Source: Thermostichus sp047462415 (GTDB lineage: Bacteria > Cyanobacteriota > Cyanobacteriia > Thermostichales > Thermostichaceae). Taken from it: 64,000 nt of DNA. This document shows, in pieces, positions 25,120 through 33,048 of this stretch. The stretch is taken from NCBI RefSeq assembly GCF_047462415.1, contig NZ_JANSJE010000008.1, forward strand, positions 62,001-126,000, read 5' to 3'. Made by a program: the position numbers and the translations under genes. Every line of letters begins with the position of its first letter. Position 1 is the first letter of the stretch. The notes beneath the pieces were generated by a model. That model saw nothing but the letters and a program-made list of their open reading frames with translations, was not told the origin of the DNA and did not search any database.

Positions 25120-26736
25120 GTGAGCGCTTCTGCATCTCTCCTTAGCTCTGACCTATCTCTCTCCCCCCTCAAGGTGCAGCGCCAGATGATCGTTATTCTC
25201 GACTTTGGATCCCAGTACTCGGAGCTCATTGCCCGTCGTATTCGCGAAACCCACGTCTATTCGGAAATCCTTTCCTACCGCACCACCGCTGAACACCTGC
25301 GGCAAATGCGGCCCCAGGGCATCATCCTCTCCGGCGGCCCCAACTCGGTCTATGAGCCGGGCGCTCCTGCTTGTGACCCGGAGATCTGGAACTTGGGGAT
25401 CCCCATCCTGGGCGTATGCTATGGCATGCAGCTCATGGTGCAGCAGTTGGGGGGCAAGGTGGAGCCAGCCCAGAAGGGGGAATACGGCCGTGCCGCCCTG
25501 CACATTTTGGATCCCACCGACCTGCTCACCAACTTGCCGGAAAACAGCATCATGTGGATGAGCCATGGGGATGCGGTGACCGAGTTGCCGCCAGGTTTTC
25601 ACGCCCTGGCTGCCACGGACAACACCCCCTGTGCCGCCATTGCCGATCCCACTCGCCGTCTTTACGGGGTGCAATTTCACCCAGAGGTGGCCCACTCGGA
25701 GGCCGGTGCCTTTCTCATTCGCAATTTTGTCTATCACATCTGCGGCTGCGAGCCCACCTGGACAACGGAAGCTTTTCTGGAGGAGGCGATTCGGGAAGTC
25801 CGGGCCCGCGTGGGCGACAAGAAGGTGTTGTTGGCCCTTTCGGGGGGGGTGGACAGCTCTACTTTGGCTTTTTTGCTGCACAAGGCCATCGGCGACCAGC
25901 TCACCTGCGTCTTCATCGATCAGGGGTTTATGCGCAAGGATGAGCCGCAGCGGCTGCTGCGCCTTTTCCAGGAACAATTTCACATCCCTGTCCACTACGT
26001 AGATGGCCAGGAGCGCTTCCTCCAACAGTTGAAGGGAGTTACCGACCCGGAAGAAAAACGCAAGCGCATTGGGGCAGAGTTTATTCGCGTGTTTGAGGAG
26101 GAGTCGCAGCGGCTGGGCCCCTTCGAGTACTTAGCCCAGGGTACTCTTTACCCCGATGTGATCGAGTCGGCCAATACCAATGTGGATCCGGTGACCGGAG
26201 AGCGCATTGCCGTCAAGATCAAAAGCCACCACAATGTCGGCGGGCTGCCGGAAAATCTGCGCTTTAAGCTGGTAGAACCTCTGCGCAAGCTCTTCAAAGA
26301 TGAGGTGCGGCAACTGGCCCGCTCGTTGGGTTTGCCGGAAGAAATTGTTGGCCGCCATCCTTTCCCGGGGCCGGGACTGGCCATCCGCATTGTGGGCGAA
26401 GTCACCAAAGAGCGGCTGGAAACCCTGCGCGAGGCGGACATGATTGTCCGCCAGGAGATCAACCGCTCCGGCTACTACCCCAAGTTGTGGCAAGCCTTTG
26501 CCGTGCTGCTGCCGGAAGTGCGCTCGGTGGGGGTGATGGGGGATAAGCGCACCTATGCCTGCCCAGTGGTGGTACGACTGGTTACCAGCGAAGATGGTAT
26601 GACGGCGGATTGGGCCAGGGTGCCCTACGACCTCTTGGCCACCATCTCCAACCGCATCGTCAACGAGGTGCCGGGCATTAACCGCGTCGTTTATGACATC
26701 ACTTCCAAGCCACCCGGCACCATCGAGTGGGAGTGA
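25120..26736 (+). CDS. guaA: GMP synthase (glutamine-hydrolysing)
   Basis: Converts XMP to GMP using ammonia from glutamine. Glutamine amidotransferase domain: MIVILDFGSQYSELIARRIR, nucleophile loop GVCYGMQLM, His/Glu in QFHPEV. ATP-pyrophosphatase domain: P-loop LSGGVDSSTLAF, then HHNVGGLPENLRFKLVEPLR and the dimerisation end PPGTIEWE. I put the start at GTG 25120, with GAGG 4 nt upstream, since other cyanobacterial GuaA proteins have 15-30 residues before the conserved RQMIVILDFG. ATG 25186, which begins exactly at MIVILDFG, is the conservative alternative. Confidence 0.95.
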   Translation: MSASASLLSSDLSLSPLKVQRQMIVILDFGSQYSELIARRIRETHVYSEILSYRTTAEHLRQMRPQGIILSGGPNSVYEPGAPACDPEIWNLGIPILGVCYGMQLMVQQLGGKVEPAQKGEYGRAALHILDPTDLLTNLPENSIMWMSHGDAVTELPPGFHALAATDNTPCAAIADPTRRLYGVQFHPEVAHSEAGAFLIRNFVYHICGCEPTWTTEAFLEEAIREVRARVGDKKVLLALSGGVDSSTLAFLLHKAIGDQLTCVFIDQGFMRKDEPQRLLRLFQEQFHIPVHYVDGQERFLQQLKGVTDPEEKRKRIGAEFIRVFEEESQRLGPFEYLAQGTLYPDVIESANTNVDPVTGERIAVKIKSHHNVGGLPENLRFKLVEPLRKLFKDEVRQLARSLGLPEEIVGRHPFPGPGLAIRIVGEVTKERLETLREADMIVRQEINRSGYYPKLWQAFAVLLPEVRSVGVMGDKRTYACPVVVRLVTSEDGMTADWARVPYDLLATISNRIVNEVPGINRVVYDITSKPPGTIEWE

Positions 26737-26788
26737 TGCGGGTCAGGCGGGATCCCTTGCCTCTGGCCTCAAGGCCGGCCTGGATCAA

Positions 26789-27010
26789 TCACCTATGGCC
26801 TGCTTCCGGCAGGGAATAGGAAGGGCTTGAGCTGAAGGGCTGAGCGGCTTGGACTTCCATGCGAGCCAGGGTTGTGGCCGCGTCGGCCAGTTGTAGGGCC
26901 AGGTTGGCACGGCTAATCGGATCCCGGGCATTCCAGAGATCGTGTCCCAAACAAAACACCCGATAGCGAAAGGCTTTGATCGAGTGCGATGGGATGACTT
27001 TGACCGTCAT
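26789..27010 (-). CDS. Small uncharacterised protein, end of cobW-family operon
   Basis: 73 aa: MTVKVIPSHSIKAFRYRVFCLGHDLWNARDP... with a helical centre (SRANLALQLADAATTLARME). No family recognised. It begins 2 nt after the stop of the preceding 108-aa gene, so the two are translated together. Confidence 0.5.
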   Translation of the reverse strand: MTVKVIPSHSIKAFRYRVFCLGHDLWNARDPISRANLALQLADAATTLARMEVQAAQPFSSSPSYSLPEAGHR

Positions 27011-27012
27011 AG

Positions 27013-27339
27013 CTACAACCTCTTCTCCACAGAGACATGAATCGTCAGCAGAACCCGCTCGGGCTCAAGGTAAACAAATGTTACCAAAACAACCTCATCC
27101 TCAGAGGCGATACTTACTGGGCAGGTAGCTTTGGGGGGCTCCACCCGTTCATGCCTTACCCCCACAGTGTATTCTCCAACCGGCAGGTCATCAAATCCAG
27201 CATCCGCATAAATCAGCTCGATGGTTTCTTCTGCGATCAACTGCCCCTCTCGCTCCAAGAAACTGAGAAAAGGGATCCCGTCGATGGAAGTGAGGGCGTT
27301 GTTGGCCTGGTTGCGGATCATCACAAAAATGTCGGACAT
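27013..27339 (-). CDS. Uncharacterised protein between COG0523 GTPase and a 73-aa gene
   Basis: 108 aa, beginning MSDIFVMIRNQANNALTSID. The first ~55 residues look helical/mixed; the rest (GEYTVGVRHERVEP, EVVLVTFVYLEPERVLLTIH) looks like a small beta sandwich. One Cys only, no metal motif. The start at ATG 27339 has GAGGG about 10 nt upstream; the longer frame to 27531 overlaps the cobW-family stop and looks non-coding. Lies 80 bp downstream of the GTPase gene and 2 nt upstream of the 73-aa gene. Function unknown. Confidence 0.6.
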   Translation of the reverse strand: MSDIFVMIRNQANNALTSIDGIPFLSFLEREGQLIAEETIELIYADAGFDDLPVGEYTVGVRHERVEPPKATCPVSIASEDEVVLVTFVYLEPERVLLTIHVSVEKRL

Positions 27340-27419
27340 AGCTGGGATGCCCTCTCTCAAGGCTCCCCTCGCGAGGCTGCGGGAACGGGGCCCGACGCTT
27401 CTAAGCTGCCACCCAGTTC

Positions 27420-28454
27420 TTAGCCCTGGACGGGCGCAGGGACAAGACAGGCTTGCAACTTTTGCCGCAGCTTGGCCGTATCGAGGTGCTGGCCGATGAG
27501 CACCAACTGGTTTTTGGGCTGGCGAGGCCATGCATCGCTGCTGAGGGTGTAGCGCCGACCGCTGAGGTGGAAGATATGTCGCTCTGGGCTTTCTTCAAAC
27601 CACAGGATCCCTTTGGCCCGAAAGACTGCCTCGGGCAACTCATTGAGAAAGTTCTGGAAGGCGTCTAGAGAAAAAGGCTGATCGCTCTCAAAAGCTAGGG
27701 AGTTAAAACCATCAACCTCGATGTGGCTGCGGTGCGAGTGGCCATGCTCGTGGCTGTGTTCGTGGTCGTGCTCATGGTCATGCTCGTGCCCATGCTCAGT
27801 GTCGTGAGCCTCCTCCTGGGGCAGAGAGCTGGACTGAAACAGATCTGTATCCAGGATCAGCTCCAGGGGTACTGCGCTGTTGACCGTGCGCAAAATGCGG
27901 GCATCTTCCTTGATCTCGCGGATGCGTTTTTCCAGGCGCTCGATTTCCGTCGGCTCGACCAAGTCCGTTTTGTTGAGGAGAATCACATCCCCATAGGCAA
28001 TTTGGCTGTAGGCCACGTCGCTGTTGAACAGGTCGGGGGCGAAGTTGGTGGCGTCTACCAAGGTGATGATCGAGTCCAGCCGCGTCAGATCCCGCAACTC
28101 TGGCCCCAAAAAGGTGAGGGCAACCGGCAAGGGATCCGCCAATCCTGTGGTCTCCACCACCAGGTAGTCGATTTTGGCGGAGCGTTCCATCAGGCGCAGC
28201 ACGCTCTCGGCGATGTCATCCCGGATGGTGCAGCAGATGCAGCCGTTGTTCAGCTCCACCAGGTCTTCTTCGCTGGAGACGATCAGCTCGCCGTCGATGC
28301 CGATCTCGCCGAATTCGTTGACCAGCACCGCCGTGCGCATCCCTTTTTGGTTGCTGAGAATGTGGTTGAGCAGGGTGGTTTTCCCACTGCCCAAAAAACC
28401 CGTGATGATGGTGACAGGTAAGCCTCGCTTGGGCACTTCGATGGTTGCGGTCAT
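27420..28454 (-). CDS. COG0523 (CobW/ZNG1-family) metal-chaperone GTPase
   Basis: G3E-family GTPase proposed to insert or deliver metal ions, usually zinc. About 344 aa: Walker A GFLGSGKTT, the metal-transfer motif NGCICCTI (GCxCC), guanine-specificity NKTD, a His-rich linker near residues 215-240 (alternating EHDHEH type, over ten His), and the C-terminal CobW domain starting about VDGFNSLAFESDQPFSLDAF. Start at ATG 28454 (MTATIEVPKR); the open frame to 28502 has no support. The linker argues for Zn/Ni/Co handling. Heads a three-gene leftward set with two unknown small proteins. Confidence 0.88.
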   Translation of the reverse strand: MTATIEVPKRGLPVTIITGFLGSGKTTLLNHILSNQKGMRTAVLVNEFGEIGIDGELIVSSEEDLVELNNGCICCTIRDDIAESVLRLMERSAKIDYLVVETTGLADPLPVALTFLGPELRDLTRLDSIITLVDATNFAPDLFNSDVAYSQIAYGDVILLNKTDLVEPTEIERLEKRIREIKEDARILRTVNSAVPLELILDTDLFQSSSLPQEEAHDTEHGHEHDHEHDHEHSHEHGHSHRSHIEVDGFNSLAFESDQPFSLDAFQNFLNELPEAVFRAKGILWFEESPERHIFHLSGRRYTLSSDAWPRQPKNQLVLIGQHLDTAKLRQKLQACLVPAPVQG

Positions 28455-28555
28455 AGAGGGGCAGCGATCTAGATAAAGGGAACTCTTCCACTCTATCCTC
28501 ATTGCCCTCGTCCCGTGAGACCGGGTGACCCCCTCAGCTTGGCTTGTCGAGATGG

Positions 28556-29485
28556 CTATCTGTCCTGGGCGATTTCCACTCGGTTGCCCGGCCCCAGGCT
28601 GACGCGGAACTGTCGCGCGCCTGTCGGCAAGGGATCCGGCGGCAACTCCGGCAGGTCGGCAAAAGGAGTTGCGGCGCGGCGCTGCCGGGCCAGCTCATTC
28701 TCCGGCTCGGCAGCCAACAGGGATCCCGTCCCATCCACGGTTATCCAATAGACCAGGCTCTCCTGCAAATCAGGGGGAGACTGCCATTGCTCTGCCAGAG
28801 TGTCTCGCAGACGGAGAAGGGGAGCCGGCCCTGTTGAGTCAAGTTCTGGGGCAGTTGTGGCCAAAGGCTGCGGTTGACCCGACACCGCAGGGGTGGTGAG
28901 CTGCTCCTGCACCGAGTTGGCAGCCGTAGGATCCCTGGGTGGGCGGCTGGCCCAGATCCCGACACCGGCCACGAGAGCGATCCCTCCCACCAGCAGGGCG
29001 GCGATCCCGGTGGGCTGTCGATACCAAGCCCGCCTCACCGGAGTTCTCAGACTGGCCAGTTGGGGAATGTCATCGGCCACTTGGGAAAGGTTCTCCAGCA
29101 GGTCGTACAACTGGGTCATCGACAGATCCACCTGAGCGATGCGATCCTCCCCTTGGCGCACCGTGAGGCGATGAAAAATAAAATCCAGCGGACGGATGGC
29201 CACAGTACCGCTGAAGGTTCCCTTGGGTTCTCCGCTCAGATGGGATCCGACGTAGCGGTCGATCACCGTGATCAAATCGTTGAGCCAAACACTGTCCCCC
29301 TGCAGAGTTTTGCTGGTCTCCCCCTGGCGAATTTCCAACTGACACTCGAAGTTCTGCTGGATGGCTCGCAGGAGCGGCGTTGAGGAACCCCCCGCAGCTT
29401 CGGGCAGGCTGGGCGCTTCTCCCCGCACCGTGAGGGTCGAGGTGGGCTGTTGATAGGTATGGCTGAGAAGGGTGAGACTGGGCAT
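28556..29485 (-). CDS. DUF4335 membrane-anchored protein
   Basis: 309 aa. The N-terminal ~160 residues (MPSLTLLSHTYQQPTSTLTV, FECQLEIRQG, LRPL/IRPLDFIFHRL) match the cyanobacterial DUF4335 family. One membrane segment (GIAALLVGGIALVAGVGIWAS, about 172-192), then a Pro/Thr-rich stretch and a C-terminal part that probably lies on the other side of the membrane. Paired with the DUF3038 gene immediately upstream, as is usual in cyanobacteria. Function not known. Confidence 0.78.
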   Translation of the reverse strand: MPSLTLLSHTYQQPTSTLTVRGEAPSLPEAAGGSSTPLLRAIQQNFECQLEIRQGETSKTLQGDSVWLNDLITVIDRYVGSHLSGEPKGTFSGTVAIRPLDFIFHRLTVRQGEDRIAQVDLSMTQLYDLLENLSQVADDIPQLASLRTPVRRAWYRQPTGIAALLVGGIALVAGVGIWASRPPRDPTAANSVQEQLTTPAVSGQPQPLATTAPELDSTGPAPLLRLRDTLAEQWQSPPDLQESLVYWITVDGTGSLLAAEPENELARQRRAATPFADLPELPPDPLPTGARQFRVSLGPGNRVEIAQDR

Positions 29486-29533
29486 GGCAACCGAAACAAC
29501 ACAGACTAAGGATCCCAGGAGAAGGAGTCTATT

Positions 29534-30205
29534 TCAGGAAGAGGGCAAAGCATCCGATCCGGAGCTATGGGCTACCTCCCCTTCTTCTAGGTCACTGCCG
29601 GCGGGCAACTCCATCTCAGGACGGCTGAGCAAGGCTTTCCACAGGCGCTGTGCCCCTCTGGGGCTGCTGTAGAACATCAGCTCGATCAAGATGCGCAGGG
29701 CCAGCTCGGCAAGGCTGTTCTCGTCGCGCACATCCCCATCCACCATGCGGCTGCGATAGTGAGAGAGAAATTCATCTAGGTAGTCTCCCACCAGCGGCTG
29801 ACGGAAAGGGCTGAGCTCCTGCTCGACAGCAGCTTCCAGTTGTTCCAAGGTGCTGCGGATACGGGCCTGTTGCTGAGCAGCCAGATGGGCAATCACCATC
29901 ACCAGGGCGCGGGCCTCTTCGATATCGACTCTCTTGCGCCCACCGCTGCTGCGGCGCAGAGGGTTAGCGTTGCGCAGGCGCCAGAGGGCTACCCGATCGC
30001 CAATCTGATCTTCCAAGTCTAGAGCTTTGGCTGCAGCCAGAACCGCCTCAGAACTTTCTCCGCTCAGGGATTCCAGCCCCAGTAGCAACAAATCCAACTG
30101 GGCTTTGATGGTACCGGTAGCTGTGGTAAGGCCGGCGGGCTGAGGGTCTAGCTGAGTCTGTTTAGATTCCACCGTCACGCTGTCAAGGGGAGCTTTTGGT
30201 TTCAA
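29534..30205 (-). CDS. DUF3038 protein
   Basis: About 223 aa, mostly helical (LDLLLLGLESLSGESSEAVL; ALVMVIAHLAAQQQARIRST; FLSHYRSRM; LALRILIELMFYSS). Matches the cyanobacterial DUF3038 family that neighbours DUF4335. The start is uncertain: TTG at 30205 (LKPKAPLDSV) fits the family length; the frame is open to 30370 but the extra Arg/Ser-rich sequence does not look coding. 48 bp upstream of the DUF4335 gene, likely one operon. Confidence 0.7.
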   Translation of the reverse strand: MKPKAPLDSVTVESKQTQLDPQPAGLTTATGTIKAQLDLLLLGLESLSGESSEAVLAAAKALDLEDQIGDRVALWRLRNANPLRRSSGGRKRVDIEEARALVMVIAHLAAQQQARIRSTLEQLEAAVEQELSPFRQPLVGDYLDEFLSHYRSRMVDGDVRDENSLAELALRILIELMFYSSPRGAQRLWKALLSRPEMELPAGSDLEEGEVAHSSGSDALPSS

Positions 30206-30615
30206 CGAAACTCTATGATCTCCTGTTCGAGCCAAACCTGCAACCGGATCCCTCCTGTGCTTGAGGGAGCAAGACCTTCTGACCCTTGCTCTGGCCGAAG
30301 GCTTGGATAAGGACATCTGGCAGGCGCTGGCCATTGTCCTGCTCATTCTCGCTTCTGAAGAGTTCCCCAACCAGGTTAGAAGTCAGACCGAGTTGTTCTG
30401 GGTCAGTTGTTATTTTTGCAACGAACCCATCTTTCCAGCCTGTTGGCCCTCAAGAAAAGGAGAGTGGCAAGACGGCGCTGTTGGCCCAGAATGGTGGTGT
30501 ATGATTGGAGTCTGTAGCGGCTGGGAAGAGAGAGGGATCCGCATTTTGCGGCTTGATTGCCTGGCTGTCTCTGGGCTGCCCTTTCTGACCGCCTCAGCGC
30601 CGGGCGTACCCACAG

Positions 30616-31107
30616 ATGAGCATGAGCGCTCCTGCTGCCCAACCCAACCCTGTCCACTGGGTCTTGATCTTCACCGATCAGATGGGTCGGCGCGGCGTTG
30701 TCTTGGACAAGATTTACTACTCGGTGGGCCGGGCAGCCAGCAACCACATCCGCCTCTGCGACCCTTGTGTTTCGCGAGAGCATGCCCTGATTATCCGCAT
30801 TCCGGAAGAGAACCGGGCCGGATACGGCTACATGATCTTCGACGGCAGCTCGGCATCCCGCCGCAGCACCAATGGTTTGTTTGTCAATGGGAAACGGGTT
30901 TTGTCCCATCGCCTTGAGCTTTTGGATAAGATAGGCTTCGGCCCGAATGTGACGGCAATTGTGGAGAGCACCGACCGCCTCAGCCCGGAGACGCTAGCGG
31001 CTCTCTTGAGGCCGCCGACCCTCGGCGACAATGTAGCCCTGGCCGGATCCCAGAGAGCAACCTCGAAAGAGACGCCCAGAGAGAACGACGACTTCACCGC
31101 CGCTTGA
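30616..31107 (+). CDS. FHA-domain protein
   Basis: 163 aa. A forkhead-associated (phosphothreonine-binding) domain spans about residues 15-115: YSVGRAASNHIRL, CVSREHALI (the conserved Ser-x-x-His), and STNGLFVNGKRV (the conserved Asn-Gly). The ~45-residue tail is Ser/Thr/Pro-rich and probably flexible. Two in-frame Met (30616, 30622). No kinase gene is nearby. Same direction as the methyltransferase 57 bp downstream. Confidence 0.87.
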   Translation: MSMSAPAAQPNPVHWVLIFTDQMGRRGVVLDKIYYSVGRAASNHIRLCDPCVSREHALIIRIPEENRAGYGYMIFDGSSASRRSTNGLFVNGKRVLSHRLELLDKIGFGPNVTAIVESTDRLSPETLAALLRPPTLGDNVALAGSQRATSKETPRENDDFTAA

Positions 31108-31164
31108 TGGGGTGAATGATTCTCAACCCAGCCCCCTGCCGAGTTTTGGGTTCCTGTGCCTCCC

Positions 31165-31899
31165 ATGCCCCCTGCCCTGAGCGGCTACTGGCAAAATGGC
31201 TTCGACCTGGCAGCCCATCTGGGATCCTTCCTGGGCCTTGAGGCTGGTGAGCTGCGGGAGAAGCTGCGGCTGGGGCAGCAACAGTTGGCAGAGCTGGGCC
31301 GGCGCGACTTCGGCTGGGATCAGGCAGACGCCTTTTACCGGGATCGGGTGGGATCCGCCTATTTGCTGGACTTGGCCGCTTGGCACCTGAGCAGCACCGA
31401 CTACATCGGCAATACCCTGCGCCTGGTGGCCGACCATGCCCGCGGTCTGGTGCTGGATTTTGGCGGTGGCATTGGCACCCACACCATTGGGGCGGCTCTC
31501 TGCCCGGCGGTGGAGCAGGTGATTTTCTGGGATATCAACCCCATCCATCGGCAGTTTGTGCAACTGCGGGCGGAAAAGCTGGGCCTAGGCGAACGGATCC
31601 ACTGCCCGGAAACCTTCCCGCAAGGGATCCCCTTTGACACCGTCATCTGCTTCGATGTACTAGAGCATTTGCCGGATCCGGCAGCGCAGTTGCGTCAGTT
31701 TTACGCCTGGCTTAAGCCGGAAGGCAAATTGTTGATCAACTGGTACTTTTTCAAGGGGTTTAATGGTGAATTTCCTTTTCACCTGGACGATCCGCAAAAA
31801 GTCGAGCAATTCTTTCAGGTGTTGCAAAGCCATTTCTTAGAAGTGTTTCATCCCTATCTCATCACCGCCCGCTGCTACCGTAAGTGGAACAAAAGCTGA
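31165..31899 (+). CDS. SAM-dependent methyltransferase, class I
   Basis: About 244 aa. Motif I LVLDFGGGIGTHTIGAA, acidic end of strand 2 FWDINP, motif around VICFDVLEHLPDP, and LKPEGKLLINWYFF fit a class I small-molecule methyltransferase. The N-terminal ~80 residues are helical (ELREKLRLGQQQLAELGRRD). ATG 31165 taken as start; GTG 31156 is three codons upstream. Substrate not inferable. Ends about 60 bp before a composite repeat. Confidence 0.8.
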   Translation: MPPALSGYWQNGFDLAAHLGSFLGLEAGELREKLRLGQQQLAELGRRDFGWDQADAFYRDRVGSAYLLDLAAWHLSSTDYIGNTLRLVADHARGLVLDFGGGIGTHTIGAALCPAVEQVIFWDINPIHRQFVQLRAEKLGLGERIHCPETFPQGIPFDTVICFDVLEHLPDPAAQLRQFYAWLKPEGKLLINWYFFKGFNGEFPFHLDDPQKVEQFFQVLQSHFLEVFHPYLITARCYRKWNKS

Positions 31900-31957
31900 G
31901 GGGAGCGGCAACTGGGATCGCAAATCCAATCGCCCAAGCAGGACGAAGTCTCTGCAG

Positions 31958-32160
31958 TATGGTCATTCCAAATAGCAATGAAATGCTTCGTTACTGTCGT
32001 GATTGCTACGAACGCTGCCGCGAACGCGCCCCTCTAACTCCCCTCTCCCTCAGGGAGAGGGGCTGGGGGTGAGGGCCTCAGGGAGAGGGGCTGGGGGTGG
32101 TCGCGTGAGCGGCGCGGAGCGCTTGGGCACCTCAGGGAGAGGGGCTGGGGGTGAGGGTTA
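31958..32160. repeat. Composite repeat: ~75-bp element, palindromic units, variant-A element
   Basis: Starts with GGTCATTCCAAATAGCAATG (about 31960), runs through CTACGAACGCTGCCGCGAAC and passes straight into CTAACTCCCCTCTCCCTCAG and three palindromic units. Between the units at 32100-32128 sits GTCGCGTGAGCGGCGCGGAG. The whole ~200-bp arrangement is repeated in the same order and orientation at 39271-39470. Lies between convergent methyltransferase and nrtD. Confidence 0.9.
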
Positions 32161-32169
32161 ACTCCCTGA

Positions 32170-33015
32170 TTAGTTCTCCTCATGGGCAAAGCGACGGTAG
32201 AGAAAGTCGAGGGCAGAGTTGCGCAACTCGTAAAATTCCGGCATTTCCATGATGCGCGCGCGGCTGCGCGGTCGCCCAAAGGGGATCGTCAAAATCTCGC
32301 CAATATGGGCAGCAGGGCCATTGGTCATCATCACCACCCGGTCTGCCAGATAAAGAGCCTCGTCGATGTCGTGGGTAATCATCAAAACCGTGCAGCGGTG
32401 ATCTCGCCAAATGGCCAGCAGCTCATCCTGCAGCTCTTGCTTGGTAATGGGATCCAAGGCCCCGAAGGGCTCATCCAGCAACAGCACTTCTGGGCGCACC
32501 GCCAGCGCGCGGGCAATGGCCACTCGCTGCTTCATACCCCCGGAGAGCTGCTTGGGCCGCTTGTGGGCTGCTTCGGCCAAACCCACGAGTTCTAGGTGTT
32601 CTTGAACGATTTCCCTTTTCTCTCTAGGGGATTTATCGGGATAGACCTGGTCCACCACCAAATAAACATTTTCAAAAGCCGTCAGCCAGGGCAGAAGGGA
32701 ATAGTTTTGGAACACCATCATCCGATCCGGCCCTGGGGCGGTGATGGGCTGGCCCTTGAGGGTGATGGATCCCGAAGTAGGAGCAGAAAACCCGGCCACC
32801 ATGTTGATCAAGGTGGACTTGCCGCAGCCGGAGTGGCCGATGATGCAGACAAATTCGCCGGCGGCCACTTCCAAGTTGACATTTTCTAGCGCCACAAAGG
32901 CTCCTGCCGCCGTAAAGTAGGTCTTGCCCACATTCTGAAGGGAAAGAAGGGGCAGACCTGAGAGGGAAGAGGCTGAAGAAAAGGACAAAGAAGTTAAGCG
33001 AGAGTGGGTCATCAT
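32170..33015 (-). CDS. nrtD: Nitrate/nitrite ABC transporter ATP-binding protein NrtD
   Basis: Second ATPase of the nitrate/nitrite importer. 281 aa: Walker A GHSGCGKST, MVFQNYSLLPW (Q-loop), signature LSGGMKQRVAIARALA, Walker B VLLLDEPFGALD, switch MITHDIDEAL. Last gene of the nirA-nrtABCD operon; 33 bp after nrtC. The Ser/Leu-rich first ~22 residues are less conserved. A composite repeat follows its stop. Confidence 0.94.
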   Translation of the reverse strand: MMTHSRLTSLSFSSASSLSGLPLLSLQNVGKTYFTAAGAFVALENVNLEVAAGEFVCIIGHSGCGKSTLINMVAGFSAPTSGSITLKGQPITAPGPDRMMVFQNYSLLPWLTAFENVYLVVDQVYPDKSPREKREIVQEHLELVGLAEAAHKRPKQLSGGMKQRVAIARALAVRPEVLLLDEPFGALDPITKQELQDELLAIWRDHRCTVLMITHDIDEALYLADRVVMMTNGPAAHIGEILTIPFGRPRSRARIMEMPEFYELRNSALDFLYRRFAHEEN

Positions 33016-33048
33016 AAAGCCTTCCAGTTGAGTTCAGTAGAGCAAAAA

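Noticed and set aside
25734..25916. Small minus-strand genes inside guaA
   Set aside because: Antisense shadows without ribosome sites or family matches.
30261..30917. 218-codon plus-strand frame upstream of and overlapping the FHA gene
   Set aside because: Different frame from the FHA domain; its second half is a frame-shifted reading of the FHA gene.
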